Shown in pieces: positions 50,327-60,800 of a stretch of 64,000 nt of DNA. The translations under genes and the position numbers were made by a program. The notes beneath the pieces were generated by a model, which saw nothing but the letters and a program-made list of their open reading frames with translations, did no database searches and was not told where the DNA came from. The DNA comes from Apoderus coryli. Its lineage: Eukaryota; Arthropoda; Insecta; Coleoptera; Attelabidae. Location: assembly GCA_911728435.2 (NCBI GenBank), contig OU452210.1, positions 12,896,001 through 12,960,000 on the forward strand, read 5' to 3'. Each line of letters starts with the position of its first letter. The first letter of the stretch is position 1.

Positions 50327-50698
50327 TCTGGTTTCAAAACATCCTGCAATCGAAAACGAATCTAACTAACAGTTATTCAGATTACAGAGCTGTATATCAT
50401 CATACTCTTCATAAAGAACAGCTTGGATTGGAAAGATACAGACCACGGTTTTTAAAAAAATATTGCTTCCATCTTCCGCTATCATCCACGTTTAATGTTT
50501 TAACTTGTGAAGATTACTGTCCAAGCCACATTGTATTAAACAGAAACAGAATCGTTTTTCTGGACTCATTAGCAAATTATGGTCGAGGTTCCGCTCTGAA
50601 TACATTCTATCCACCATAAAAGAGAGCTTTTCAACGTGTCCGCTTGCTCTATGATATTCCGTATCAACCCGACTATGACAGAGAAAAAAATTGGTAAA
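50327..50698 (+). pseudogene. Unidentified protein fragment with one in-frame stop
   Basis: Plus frame open from 50327 to the stop at 50617: SYSDYRAVYHHTLHKEQLGL, ERYRPRFLKKYCFHLPLSST, CEDYCPSHIVLNRNRIVFL, DSLANYGRGSALNTFYPP. The same phase continues past the stop with KRAFQRVRLLYDIPYQPDYD and REKNW before a second stop. Composition is balanced (Tyr, Pro, Arg, Trp, Cys), unlike the Lys/Asn/Ile background frames, and the protein-like quality persists on both sides of the stop. I do not recognise the family. Either a decayed exon of a host gene or part of an unfamiliar mobile or viral-derived ORF; no start or splice sites were fixed. Confidence 0.4.
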
Positions 50699-51359
50699 AA
50701 TTAACTATAATACTGCTTCATTAAAATCTATATAATAAAGTTATTATAAATTCTTAAGAAAATATTATTGTTGCTTTGCATCATATGCTAGTAAGCAGTA
50801 TTTTTCTGTGAGCTATAGAGATAAATAAATCTTGTGTAGCAAATGTCATAAACTAATGGGACGAGTATATAAGGTATAATTACCTAACAAGGTTTGGGAC
50901 TAGCTAAAGCATGCCTGTTCCAATAATCTAAGGATCAACCAATGTCAAGTGGGCAGGCACAATGTTCATTTGTCATTTTGTCCCTTTGACGAAATCACGG
51001 CGAAACTACATCAAGTCGACTATATAATTAACTTTGGTATTATAGTTTATTGCCTCGAGCTGAGAAGTCTAAGGATGATATTAAAAAATAATAATAATAA
51101 CAATTTCTGATTGCGTCATTTTGTCTCTATGTAATTATATACCGTAATATATTATTTGGAGTGTTTTTTTTTTTTCTGTAATAATTATCACAAATATTTG
51201 TATACAATTATTTAATAATAATTAGGTTATTGAGAAAGGAAAAATTAGGACATATAACGGTACAGTGGCGTTTATAGAATTGGGCAACTATTTTTTCAAT
51301 CTACAGGTTAATTTGCGCTTTGCGTAATAAATTTTACAATTTTGAACCGAATAACTGGG

Positions 51360-51790
51360 ACCTCTGAGAGTTAATACACTGAAAAAAATATTGTTCGTAA
51401 TAAATGAACGCTGTTAATTGTCCAATAATTCATACGACTAATGAACCTTTTAATCAATATTACGAAAACACAAAAAGGGTTTAGTTTAAATAAAATTACA
51501 TGTTTATTAATATTACGAATGCTGTTCATTGATTTTTGATTAACAGTATTCGTGGATTCAATAAACACATTAATTGGGATAATGAATTTATTCATTGTGG
51601 CAATTAAAACATTTATTATTACAATGTCCTCCCCAAACATTTGAAATATGTAATATTAATGTATCATTTAACTGGTAAATACTGGGATACATTGTCCCAA
51701 TGAACACGTTTAATTGTGACAATGTACCTTACATCAGTCAATGTAAATACATTGATCAATTCACACGTTTATTAAAATATGCGAAATATT
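51360..51790. repeat. Degenerate array of a ~25-bp unit in both orientations
   Basis: Units of the form aatgaacac, tttaattgtga, caatg recur. Forward units lie at 51403-51426, 51561-51584 and 51700-51724; an inverse unit at 51593-51617 (cattgtggcaattaaaacat); weaker ones near 51526 and 51755. Spacing is irregular. The array sits next to a cagtggcg 8-mer (51263). No coding content; the minus frame over it is a by-product. Confidence 0.5.
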
Positions 51791-52278
51791 TATTGAAACA
51801 ATTAATTTGTAGGTACAGAACTTCTTTATGATAAAAATGTAAAACAATTAAGTATGCTAGATATAAGGAAGAAGATACTCAGACATAAAAATTTTGTTGG
51901 CACCCTCGGACAGTGTTTTGAATCTATAATATGTAACGTGACAAACATTTTGTCTTTCATTCAAATAATGAAGCCAATAGCCGCCACTGGGCAGGACTTA
52001 CGGTATACACAGTGATTATATGATTATATAACAGAGCGTGTGTGGAACTTTTAATTGAAATCTGTATTGTAATCTTGTCACTAATTATAGTGCTGTGGTG
52101 TGTTTTTTTATTATTACTTCATGCGACAATAGTTCCGTTAATGTGTAAATTTGTGGCAATTCTTATAAATATGCGTCGTATCTCATTGTAATTCATCATC
52201 AAGGATTTTGTTATTAACTATATACGTGTGTGTAAATCGAAAGGATTTCTTAAATTTGATTGATGACTGTTTAAAAAA

Positions 52279-52312
52279 ATATATACATATATATATATAT
52301 ATATATAATATA
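52279..52312. repeat. (at)n microsatellite
   Basis: About 34 bp of nearly pure at repeat with one interruption (acat). Confidence 0.85.
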
Positions 52313-52506
52313 ACCATATTATAGATATTGGTTGTGTTTGTGAGGAAGGTCGTCAATTGACAGGAATCAATAGACATTTCAAGGAAACGAAATTTATTGT
52401 TGAATCTATTCATTTTTGTTTTAACCTCGAATGACCCAAATCTGATCAATTTGATTGCGAAAACAGGGAAAATGCCACAGGCAATATTTGAATATTTTTG
52501 ATAAGA

Positions 52507-52600
52507 CGGAAGTTGATACCAACTTTCCTATTTCAAATGAAACACCCTGTATATAATTATATTTTTGAATTCCTTAGTTTTTATGATTTATCTGTGTTAA
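52507..52600 (+). repeat. Dispersed repeat with acaccctgtatat, copy 1
   Basis: gaagttgataccaactttcc, then atttcaaatgaaacaccctg followed by tatataattatatttt and a gattcctta-like end. The 61655-61735 region has the same order at about 80 percent identity, and 57695-57745 shares the central part. No coding content. Confidence 0.7.
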
Positions 52601-53162
52601 ATCAGAATCATCTGCGCCCTAGAAGATGTCACCAATATTTTTAACCAATTTGAAGAAAAATGGGAAAAGTGTTCGATTTTGTAAGCTGATAAAGCTCAAA
52701 ACTTTGTTAGATCATACCATAGAATATTTGAATTGGTGTAATGATTGCACCCTGTATATTGAAGGAAGTATGCTACGCGATTTACTTGTGCGTTAAGGTA
52801 TATAAAAGCTCAAAGTGTTTTTTCGAGTATCATGTTACATTTTCATTAATTCGCACGCTTGGTGTGGGTAGCAAAACAGTGAGATACATACATAACAGAG
52901 GCATACAACTAGGTACTACTACTCTACCAGAGATATATCAAAGATTCCACCATTCGACTTTGATAGTTGTGCTTCCCTTTGCTGTTAGCATGTTACAATT
53001 ATGCTGAAATTTAATCAGTTGTGAAGCCGATTTGTTAACGCTTGGTTTATCACAGACCACGTCGCAGGAATGTCCAGAGCAGAGTTAAACGTAATGTAAA
53101 TTGTTGACGAATTCAAAACTGAAAAATTACGATCAAAGTAAACAGAGTTAATTGTTGCTTGC

Positions 53163-53194
53163 GTCAATCATGCGTAAAGCTTTGTACTAATTCG
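53163..53194 (+). repeat. 32-bp perfect direct repeat, left copy
   Basis: Starts gtcaatcatgcgtaaagctt and ends tactaattcg; identical to 54823-54854. Flanks on both sides differ completely between the copies, so the identity ends sharply. Too long for a usual transposon target duplication (2-15 bp) but possible for recombinase att-like sites or a tandem-duplication remnant. Confidence 0.9.
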
Positions 53195-53403
53195 CGTTTT
53201 GACCGTTTGTCTGGAGATAATAGGATGTATGCCTTTTGTCTTTTGTTATATAAATAGCTTATGTACGAATTTAATGTAATGCGAGTAAGCTAAAATAAAT
53301 TGAATACACAAAGTACATTTTCAACCAACACAAATTAAGTAGGTATATGTTACAATACCTATTTTTTTTAAATTTAATATAGGTATCACAGGTGAACTTC
53401 TCA

Positions 53404-53562
53404 GTAGTAATACCCCTAGGGTCTTGATAATACCGAGATAATTTTGTCATAGAGAATGCCGAAAGCGTGTTGCTTGATAATAGCCCAAGGCCGCAGCAAC
53501 TCGCTTGAAGGATTCTCTATGACAAAATTTTGAGTATTTATCAAGGCCCGAGGAGTATTCGA
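53404..53562. repeat. Long hairpin after the recombinase stop codon
   Basis: Two inverse arms of about 70 bp (53404-53474 and 53493-53562) around a loop of about 18 bases. Shared blocks, in order inward, are aatacycctmgggycttgat, attttgtcatagagaat and agcgwgttgct. Mismatches are scattered and often compensating transitions. It starts 87 bp past the ORF stop on the minus strand. It could be an RNA structure in the 3' UTR, a recombination site with inverted arms, or an independent foldback insertion. Confidence 0.75.
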
Positions 53563-53600
53563 TAAGATAATTTTTTACTTTGTAGATATCAAAAATTTGA

Positions 53601-53630
53601 TTGTCAATCTGACGTTTAATAATTTTCAAT
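53601..53630 (-). repeat. Imperfect direct repeat flanking ORF, 3' copy
   Basis: Plus-strand ttgtcaatctgacgtttaat then aattttcaat. It matches 54506-54536 (ttgtcagtttgacgtttaat, then taatttttaat) with about four differences in 30. It lies 19 bp outside the ORF stop. Confidence 0.7.
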
Positions 53631-53648
53631 ACAAAATATTAGTCATTT

Positions 53649-54494
53649 TTATTTAAAACTACAGTTGTGAAAAGTACAATTGGTAAATGTTAAATTGGAA
53701 GAAGAGTTTGCTGAAGTTGACGGATTGTTAATTTCCACTGTTGAAGAAATTCCTCGCATGGTGTTGATTATTTCACCATGGCGTTCTTGGTTAATATTCA
53801 AGTACGGTTTAATTGAATTAGAGCTGCTATGTCCTGTTATTTTTATTAATTGCTGTTCAGGAATTCCTTTATTTGCCAAATGGCTAACTGCAGTTGATCT
53901 GTTGGTTGGCGTTCTATCATTATTTTTCTCAATCGTGAAATAATCTATAAGGCAATCAGCTGGTTCACCACCTCGCCAAGCTAACTCAACAGCTACAATA
54001 TGGTAAATTTTTTTTTGTAAACCTTCTGGTGTACATTCATCCCATAATCCAATGATTCTAGCCAAATCACTTGAACTCAAATTTGATGAACTGCATTTTC
54101 GTTTGTTTGGATCCTGCTGTAATCTTTTACGTTTTGCATTTCTTGCATCTCGCGCATTTTTGAATATCACACTGGTAAACGGGTCGAATACAATTTTGAA
54201 GTAATTGAAGTATTTTTCCTGGAGTAGCCTACTCGTAGTATTCCAAATTGTTTTTACAGTTGCTTCTTTATAATCAGTTCCATCAGCTTTTCTCATATTT
54301 ACCGCAGAATCTTTCAATATATTAGCCAAATTATGCAAACTCGTTTCAGCATTCAGTTCGTATTCTCTGGTCGCACAAAATTCGAGAAATATTTTCCATA
54401 CATATTTTTGTGATTTGATTGTATTTTTTGGTATATTATTAGATATAATATCATTAATTGCATCGTTAGATGCAATACCAAATCTTCGCGACAT
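53649..54494 (-). CDS. Tyrosine-recombinase-like protein, internally shortened
   Basis: 281 codons, ATG at 54494, uninterrupted. Residues 20-100 resemble the helical core-binding domain (IPKNTIKSQKYVWKIFLEFC). Box I is AWRGGE with R174. Box II is TNRSTAVSHLANKGI with R199. Box III is ITGHSSSNSIKPY, H222 and nucleophile Y231. R199 to H222 is 23 residues and H222 to Y231 is 9, both canonical for the family. Only 24 residues separate R174 from R199, against roughly 70-110 usually, and the His of the HxxR motif is replaced (Pro196). The beta-hairpin with the catalytic Lys would lie in the missing part. The C-terminus is Asn/Ser-rich and ends in a Cys-x-Phe pattern (FTNCTFHNCSFK). Known role of the family: cutting and rejoining DNA through a 3'-phosphotyrosine. 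Full activity is unlikely without the missing segment. Closest named relatives are probably Crypton recombinases; that assignment is from memory. Confidence 0.75.
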   Translation of the reverse strand: MSRRFGIASNDAINDIISNNIPKNTIKSQKYVWKIFLEFCATREYELNAETSLHNLANILKDSAVNMRKADGTDYKEATVKTIWNTTSRLLQEKYFNYFKIVFDPFTSVIFKNARDARNAKRKRLQQDPNKRKCSSSNLSSSDLARIIGLWDECTPEGLQKKIYHIVAVELAWRGGEPADCLIDYFTIEKNNDRTPTNRSTAVSHLANKGIPEQQLIKITGHSSSNSIKPYLNINQERHGEIINTMRGISSTVEINNPSTSANSSSNLTFTNCTFHNCSFK

Positions 54495-54505
54495 TTTTAA
54501 ACCAC

Positions 54506-54536
54506 TTGTCAGTTTGACGTTTAATTAATTTTTAAT
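54506..54536 (-). repeat. Imperfect direct repeat flanking ORF, 5' copy
   Basis: Partner of 53601-53630, in the same orientation, only 12 bp outside the ATG. The two copies enclose the ORF with almost no spare sequence, which fits direct repeats made by recombinase-mediated integration. Confidence 0.7.
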
Positions 54537-54822
54537 AAAAAAAAACACCAAACTGAAAACACCACATGTAGGGTATTATCGCTGTAATCCAGAGGTGATT
54601 GGATTTTTGTGCTAAGATATCATTTGGATCTAATAAATCTAAGGGCGGAGATCTATAAATTATGTTTAATACAAAACCTTCGTAAAAAGGATAAACCTAG
54701 CTTTACAAAAAGCAAATATGCTATCAGCCTTAGCTTAATTGCAGATTTAATTTTAATGCGCCATATGCACGGAAAAAAAGTATTGTTCTAGTACCAAGAA
54801 TTTTAACCAGAAATCAAGTTCA

Positions 54823-54854
54823 GTCAATCATGCGTAAAGCTTTGTACTAATTCG
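54823..54854 (+). repeat. 32-bp perfect direct repeat, right copy
   Basis: Same sequence and orientation as 53163-53194, 1660 bp downstream. Preceded by aaatcaagttca and followed by agcataactggac. Confidence 0.9.
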
Positions 54855-57800
54855 AGCATAACTGGACTTACTGACAGACAAAGTTGTAGGCCGGTGTGTT
54901 TAATATTTTAACGATATACGCTCTATCATTTATTCAAACAAAATTTAGAGAATTTTCCACAAACTCGACTTACACATAAACAAGTCTAAATACAATTATT
55001 TGACTCAAAGGTCAATTTATTGCTAGGGGATTTTGACCTATAATAAACTGTCAGATAACTTGAAGTGTATAAAACAAATTACGAAGTTTTCAGTGTTACT
55101 AAAACCGTTTCTTGTATCTGAGGCGATATATTCTGTTAACGAATATATTTTATTTTATATGAAATCAAATAAATATTAATTATGAATAAAAACATAAGCC
55201 AAAGCAAAAAAAATATTATTTTGTTTCCAAAAAAATCTCAAATTGCAATATATTTCTGATAGTATAAATTGAACATAGAAATGTTTATAGCGAAAATCTT
55301 AAATATTTAGCTTCAACATGTTTTTAATGATAATGAAGACAATAATGGTACGTGACGTACGCCACTGTATCCATTATTTAAAGATAAAAAATATATTCCA
55401 ATTAAAAAGCATGCCGCTCACTGTATATATCAATCTATAAGGGCTCAGCAGGGGACAGTCTGGTAGACGAGGACGCAAATGTGCATTAATATTGTATACA
55501 AAAACAAATAAAAAATATATAAATTATGCTAAATTATACATAATATATACGGGTAATAACTTCTTATTTGAAGCAATATTTTTGACACCGACAAATAGAT
55601 GTTTTGGATAATTATCGACAAGAAAACAAGCAATTTTTATTAAAACTCTCATTTAAATTAATACCCCTGTTGTGACAATTTTAATATACCCACTCAAAAA
55701 AATAACGTACAATTTTTAATTCCATATGCTTACCTGAAGTAGTTTTGTTTTCTTTTTATCGTTAACTTCTTGTCGATATTCTCTGGGGATATACTTAGGT
55801 ATTAATTTTTACCAATAAACATATTGGTTGGAGATAAAATTATATTCTGCAGCTCTTCGTTTTCTAATATTTATTACAGTTTTTCCAGGAAACTTTATGG
55901 ATCTGATGTTTTGATATATCCTGTATATTAAGTGAATAAAGGGGACAAGTCGATAGCTAAACGAAAATTGCTTGTAGGTATTGAGAAGCAGTCAAAGGAC
56001 AAGATATACCTGCTGGCACTTGCAGGTTTCCAAAACCCATCTGCTTCCCAAGGGGCAGTAATACTGGCAGGAAGTTCGCTGAGCTAAAAGGCAAGGGTTA
56101 AATACTAATACCAAAGATATATACACAATATAAATGATCCCCCTACCAGAATAACAATACAGCAGCTTCCGTTCTCTTTCGTATGACTCTCCCAGGAAAA
56201 AGCTGTGAATATTTATCATAATTAACAACTTTTATGTACATAAAGAAACAAAAAGTGTGATTAAAATTATTAAAAAAAAAAACACCTTTATTATATTTAA
56301 AATATGAAATATTTTAGCATAGTATAAAATTTAGGAAGTTTTACGACTGGTATACGAAAATTTGCATAATATCCTAGGCGAGCACTGATTTTATGAATTC
56401 TTCGATTCGTTAACTAGGCCCATACGTTCTTTCTTCTATGGTAGACCTGTATGTCATGTATTGAATAAGATGAATGTACATTTCATAAGGCATTGTCATA
56501 TATTTCTCTATAATAAAACAAGAGGCATTTTATAGAATTTATTTATACATGACAAGATATATCGTTGTCGTTTTTGGGTGGCCATCAAACCATTAAAAAT
56601 ATATATTTTTTCTTACATACGACAGAATTACTTTGTCGCTCGAAATAACGTCTTTTAAAATAGTTAGGTAACACATAAACTAGATCCTCGTAGATGATAA
56701 ACATCTTGATTGTGTCTATCTTAAAGATAAAGAGACGTAAAACTATATATCTACATAATAGACAACACAAACATGGACTTCTATGTCAGGTGAACGGTTT
56801 AAGTTCCGTTGATACAGTTGAACTAGTTGTAGAACATTATACCTATATGTATCTATATGAAATCATATAAATGTTTCTCGATATTTGCTTTGCTACCTAC
56901 TAATTAATTTTAATGTAAAAACATGATTACAACAGTGGATACAAATCATTTTACAGGTACATTTTCGTCGTCAGATCAGATCTATCGGATATTATAATAA
57001 ATTGAATTTATATTTTTTTATCAAAAGTTTTCACCATTCTAGATACAAGCTGATAATAATTATTGGAGCCAATAGTAAAACACTTTGTAAAAGAATACAA
57101 AAATACGTAATTTGAAATGTTGAAAAATGGTGTAGTAATATATCCGTCATCAATTTTTTTCACTATAATCTTAATTTGCATTTCTGAAAATTCTAACTAA
57201 TATTTAAGTGAATAAAATATAAATTGACTATTTATTCAAAATAAAAGAAATGTTGTTTGGTCATATTGGACAAATTTCCCCATGCCCAGATAGAAATAAA
57301 GTCAACAATTTTTGTTTAAATAAGTTACATTATTACATTATTATTGAGCATATCGCATATTTTGTTTACTGAGAAATATATAATGTGGCCTTACAAAATC
57401 TTTTCATTTTTTTAAATAAAGATGTACATATATTTAAAAATTTAATTCTGAATGAAAGATGACCCTTGCTAATTTTCTGAAATTGAAGCTTTATGATTTT
57501 TGGTATGAGAAGGAGCATCCATTTTTTTGTTAATTTTTGTTTATTTTCGATATTTTAATCCGTTTGCAAGAAAAAACGATGTAATGCTCATACTGGTAAA
57601 AAAAAACAAATAAACAAAACCATCATCATCATTTGGATTAGGCAAGTTTGGGTCAATCATCATTATTTGACCCGTATTATCTCCAGTTGACGGTTGTCCC
57701 ATTGTTAATGAAACACCCTGTATATATTTTCAAAATCCTGAAACTTAATTTTGTTGATACAAACCAAAGGGTGTTTTTAAACATTTTCAAATATCTTTTG

Positions 57801-60800
57801 GAAGTCTAAAAACTGCGCTACTTCTGGAAACTGGGATGAAATATGCGTAAAATTCCTTCTAATAATAAATTGTTATTAAATATGTTTTTTTATGAAAATT
57901 TTGAGCAGAAAATGTAAACATGTTATTTTTATTTTTAAATATTCTCTTAGAAACTTTTACGTTAACCCTTGTATATGTACATAGTCAATACAATCCAATA
58001 CAATCTTTAAGAAATATATCTACAGATATCTATCAACTTTGTGTATACCTACTATAAAAGTAAAGGCAAATAAGAATAAAAAAAATAATACGTAACCAAT
58101 AAATAATATTGTTAACCACAAATATATCTCGTCGGTACAACAGGACAAGAAAAGAAGCAACTGCCCGTAAATCAATGCTTAAACAAATCCTTTTATGCCA
58201 ATAAATAATAATGTGTTAAATTCCATAAATCCACACAAACATTCAACACACAATAAACATACAGGATGGACCAACAACAAATAACAAAGATCCAGGTACG
58301 CACAGTACCAATATCTGGTTTGAGCGTCAAAAGTAGTTTATTTTTATGCCAATATAATTGTGCAACCATAGCTTACAATGGTAGAATAATTTTGTAGTGC
58401 TTACTGAATAATATTAACTAAATAAAAAATATATACATAGCCAAAAGGTCCTAACATTAAGAAAATCATACCAGTTTTAAAGTTTTCGATCGTGTTCTTT
58501 AGTGTATTTCTTATCATATCTGTCATTGACCTTTGCCCATTTAAACTTTATTGCATTTTAGCGTATATATTTGCAATAACTTCTAAATTAATATGCAGCA
58601 GTACTACCGAGTTACTTTATGAACTAAGTCAATCAGCTTAAAAATTTCAAATAATTATTTATTTTTTCACTTTTTTTTTTTAATTTCAGAAATATTAAAA
58701 AACAAATATCGACCGAGACGAAAAACGCATTAAATGTAGTCCCTACATCAGTGGCGGCTTGTTCTATGAACCAAGTGAAGGTAAATCAGGTAAGCGCAGT
58801 TATTATGAAAGGTAAAGAATTAAGAGCTATTCTTCTTTCGTCATTTTAAACTATTTTCGTATACTCAGATCAGTACAATATGTCACATTAAATTATTAAC
58901 GTGTATATTTTAAAAAACGATGTGTTCGTGACCCAGGATCACCAATTTTTATTAATTGATATCTTAAGGATGCAGATACGTGTCTTCGAGAATATTATCC
59001 TTTGATGAAGGTACGTTTTACATAATCGGGAGTGAATAGATGAAAATGATTTAACAATAAAAGTGATTCGTGCCAAACCCAGCATGTTTTTTCTATAAAT
59101 TATAGTTTTTTATATTCACGTGACTTCACCCTGTAGTTTCCATCGGCGTTTCAAAAGTTAAAAGCACCGACAATGGACATCCATTTGTTTTGGGGAAAAA
59201 CACATTAAAATATAAATCGAAAGAGGCCTGTGCCCACGAGCCTGTGCCCCCTGCCGAGGCAATACAATACCTCATGACACTTAACTATTAGTTACCTATT
59301 ATAAACCTTATAAAAATCTATCAAGTTATAATTAAGGTCGGTTTTGGGAACGGTGCTTCATTGTGATATTTGCCATAGTTGGAATTAATTGCTTTCTGCT
59401 ACAAGTTGACAAGAAATTTGTTAGTGTCAGTTTTGATAAATAAAAATTCCGAAAGTAATCATAATACATATTTGTTCTCACTTTCAATCTTACTATAACT
59501 AGTTATATTACGCAATAATATACATCTTAAATTAACATCAAGGCTACTAAAATAAATGGATTTCTTAGTCGTTGACAAGACATAGGTGTTCCAAACCTCT
59601 TTTAGATACCATCTTTACATCGGTACTATTAAGATTTTTTGTCGGCAACAATTTTTTTTATCTGGACTCAACATCTATTCATCTTTCTATCCATTAGTGT
59701 TTTTGTATCAGTCATATTGTTTATTGGCCTCCACAACAAATTGTTTTTAGCTGAGAACAATTTTCCTTTTTACGGTATTAATTCAAATAATTATTGCGAA
59801 AAGATAATCATTTTTAGATGTATTAGATTTTTTAATATTCTCATTTCAGTATGATTAGAATTTTATAGAGGTCTCACAGAGAGCAAAAAATAAAATTAGT
59901 ATTGGAATTAAAATGTAAATTAGCCTTTTCAGCGTAACGATAGAATTTTACTTTAAATTGTTGAATTAAAAATATTGTTGTCTGCTGACCCTTGTTCATT
60001 TTACTCCTCCTTTTTTGTTCGACACCAATGTTTAAACGCTTCGTAAGCATTTCTGATTTTTCTGTAAGAATCCTATTAGTTTCTTTTGTGGCTGCTTACA
60101 AAACTTCTCGAGGAATTTCATTTTCTTGACGGATCGGCAAATGGGATAGGAAGAAATGTGTTTCCGACCCCATTTTCCGGTTTAGGCGGAAAAATTATCC
60201 AGAAAGAATGTATCAAACTGTGGTCAGGTCAGTTTAGTTTTAGTTGGTCCGTTTTTACAAACGTGAATTCTGATTGACGGTGGCAGATTTGTTGTTCTAA
60301 GATAATAATAAATAATCATAATTGGCTTATCAAAACATCAAAGATATTTGAAGTTTTCTATTTTTTTTTTCAAATTGTACGTGAAAAACGTATTTGAATC
60401 GTAACCCGAGGAGATTTTGTATTGTTCTTTAACTGAACCAAAAACAACCACAATTAAAACAGTGAAGTGAGGATGCCTAAATAATAGTGACAATAAGGAT
60501 GTCATAAGGATAATCTGCTGCAGAGATTATGAAGAAGGATATATTTCTTAAGATATTGCAACGGCTACTTGAGTGGCCTGAGCAGTACAATGATGGATTG
60601 ACTATCTTAGTTGAAAATTACTCAATTTGATACGAAAATATTAATATCACTGTGTATATAAAGAAAACACGTTTATGTAGCATAGACACTTGAATATAAT
60701 ATGAAATGACAGTCACACACTGGACTGTTTAAAATCAAATTAAAAAGTCTATAAAATATAATTATTAAACTTTTGCTGTCACATATGGTTTTTATCAGTT

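Larger units (their letters stand above)
53163..54854 (-). mobile_element. Candidate Crypton-like tyrosine-recombinase element
   Basis: Block delimited by a perfect 32-bp direct repeat (53163-53194 and 54823-54854). Inside, from right to left on the minus strand: a candidate imperfect terminal repeat (54571-54599), a 31-bp direct repeat (54506-54536), an intact tyrosine-recombinase-like ORF (54494-53649), the partner repeat (53601-53630), a long hairpin (53562-53404) and the partner of the terminal repeat (53385-53415). Cryptons are DNA elements that encode only a tyrosine recombinase and lack the terminal structure of cut-and-paste elements; DIRS elements use a related enzyme together with RT, and no RT is present here. 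Which repeat pair marks the true ends is not settled. The identity of the 32-bp pair suggests youth or selection. Confidence 0.55.

Noticed and set aside
51263..51989. cagtggcg at 51263 and its inverse at 51982 as ends of one hAT-like element
   Set aside because: Similarity stops after about 8 bases and the flanking 8 bp do not match.
53680..53943. Plus-strand frame of 87 codons
   Set aside because: Antisense of the tyrosine-recombinase-like ORF, which has clear catalytic motifs.
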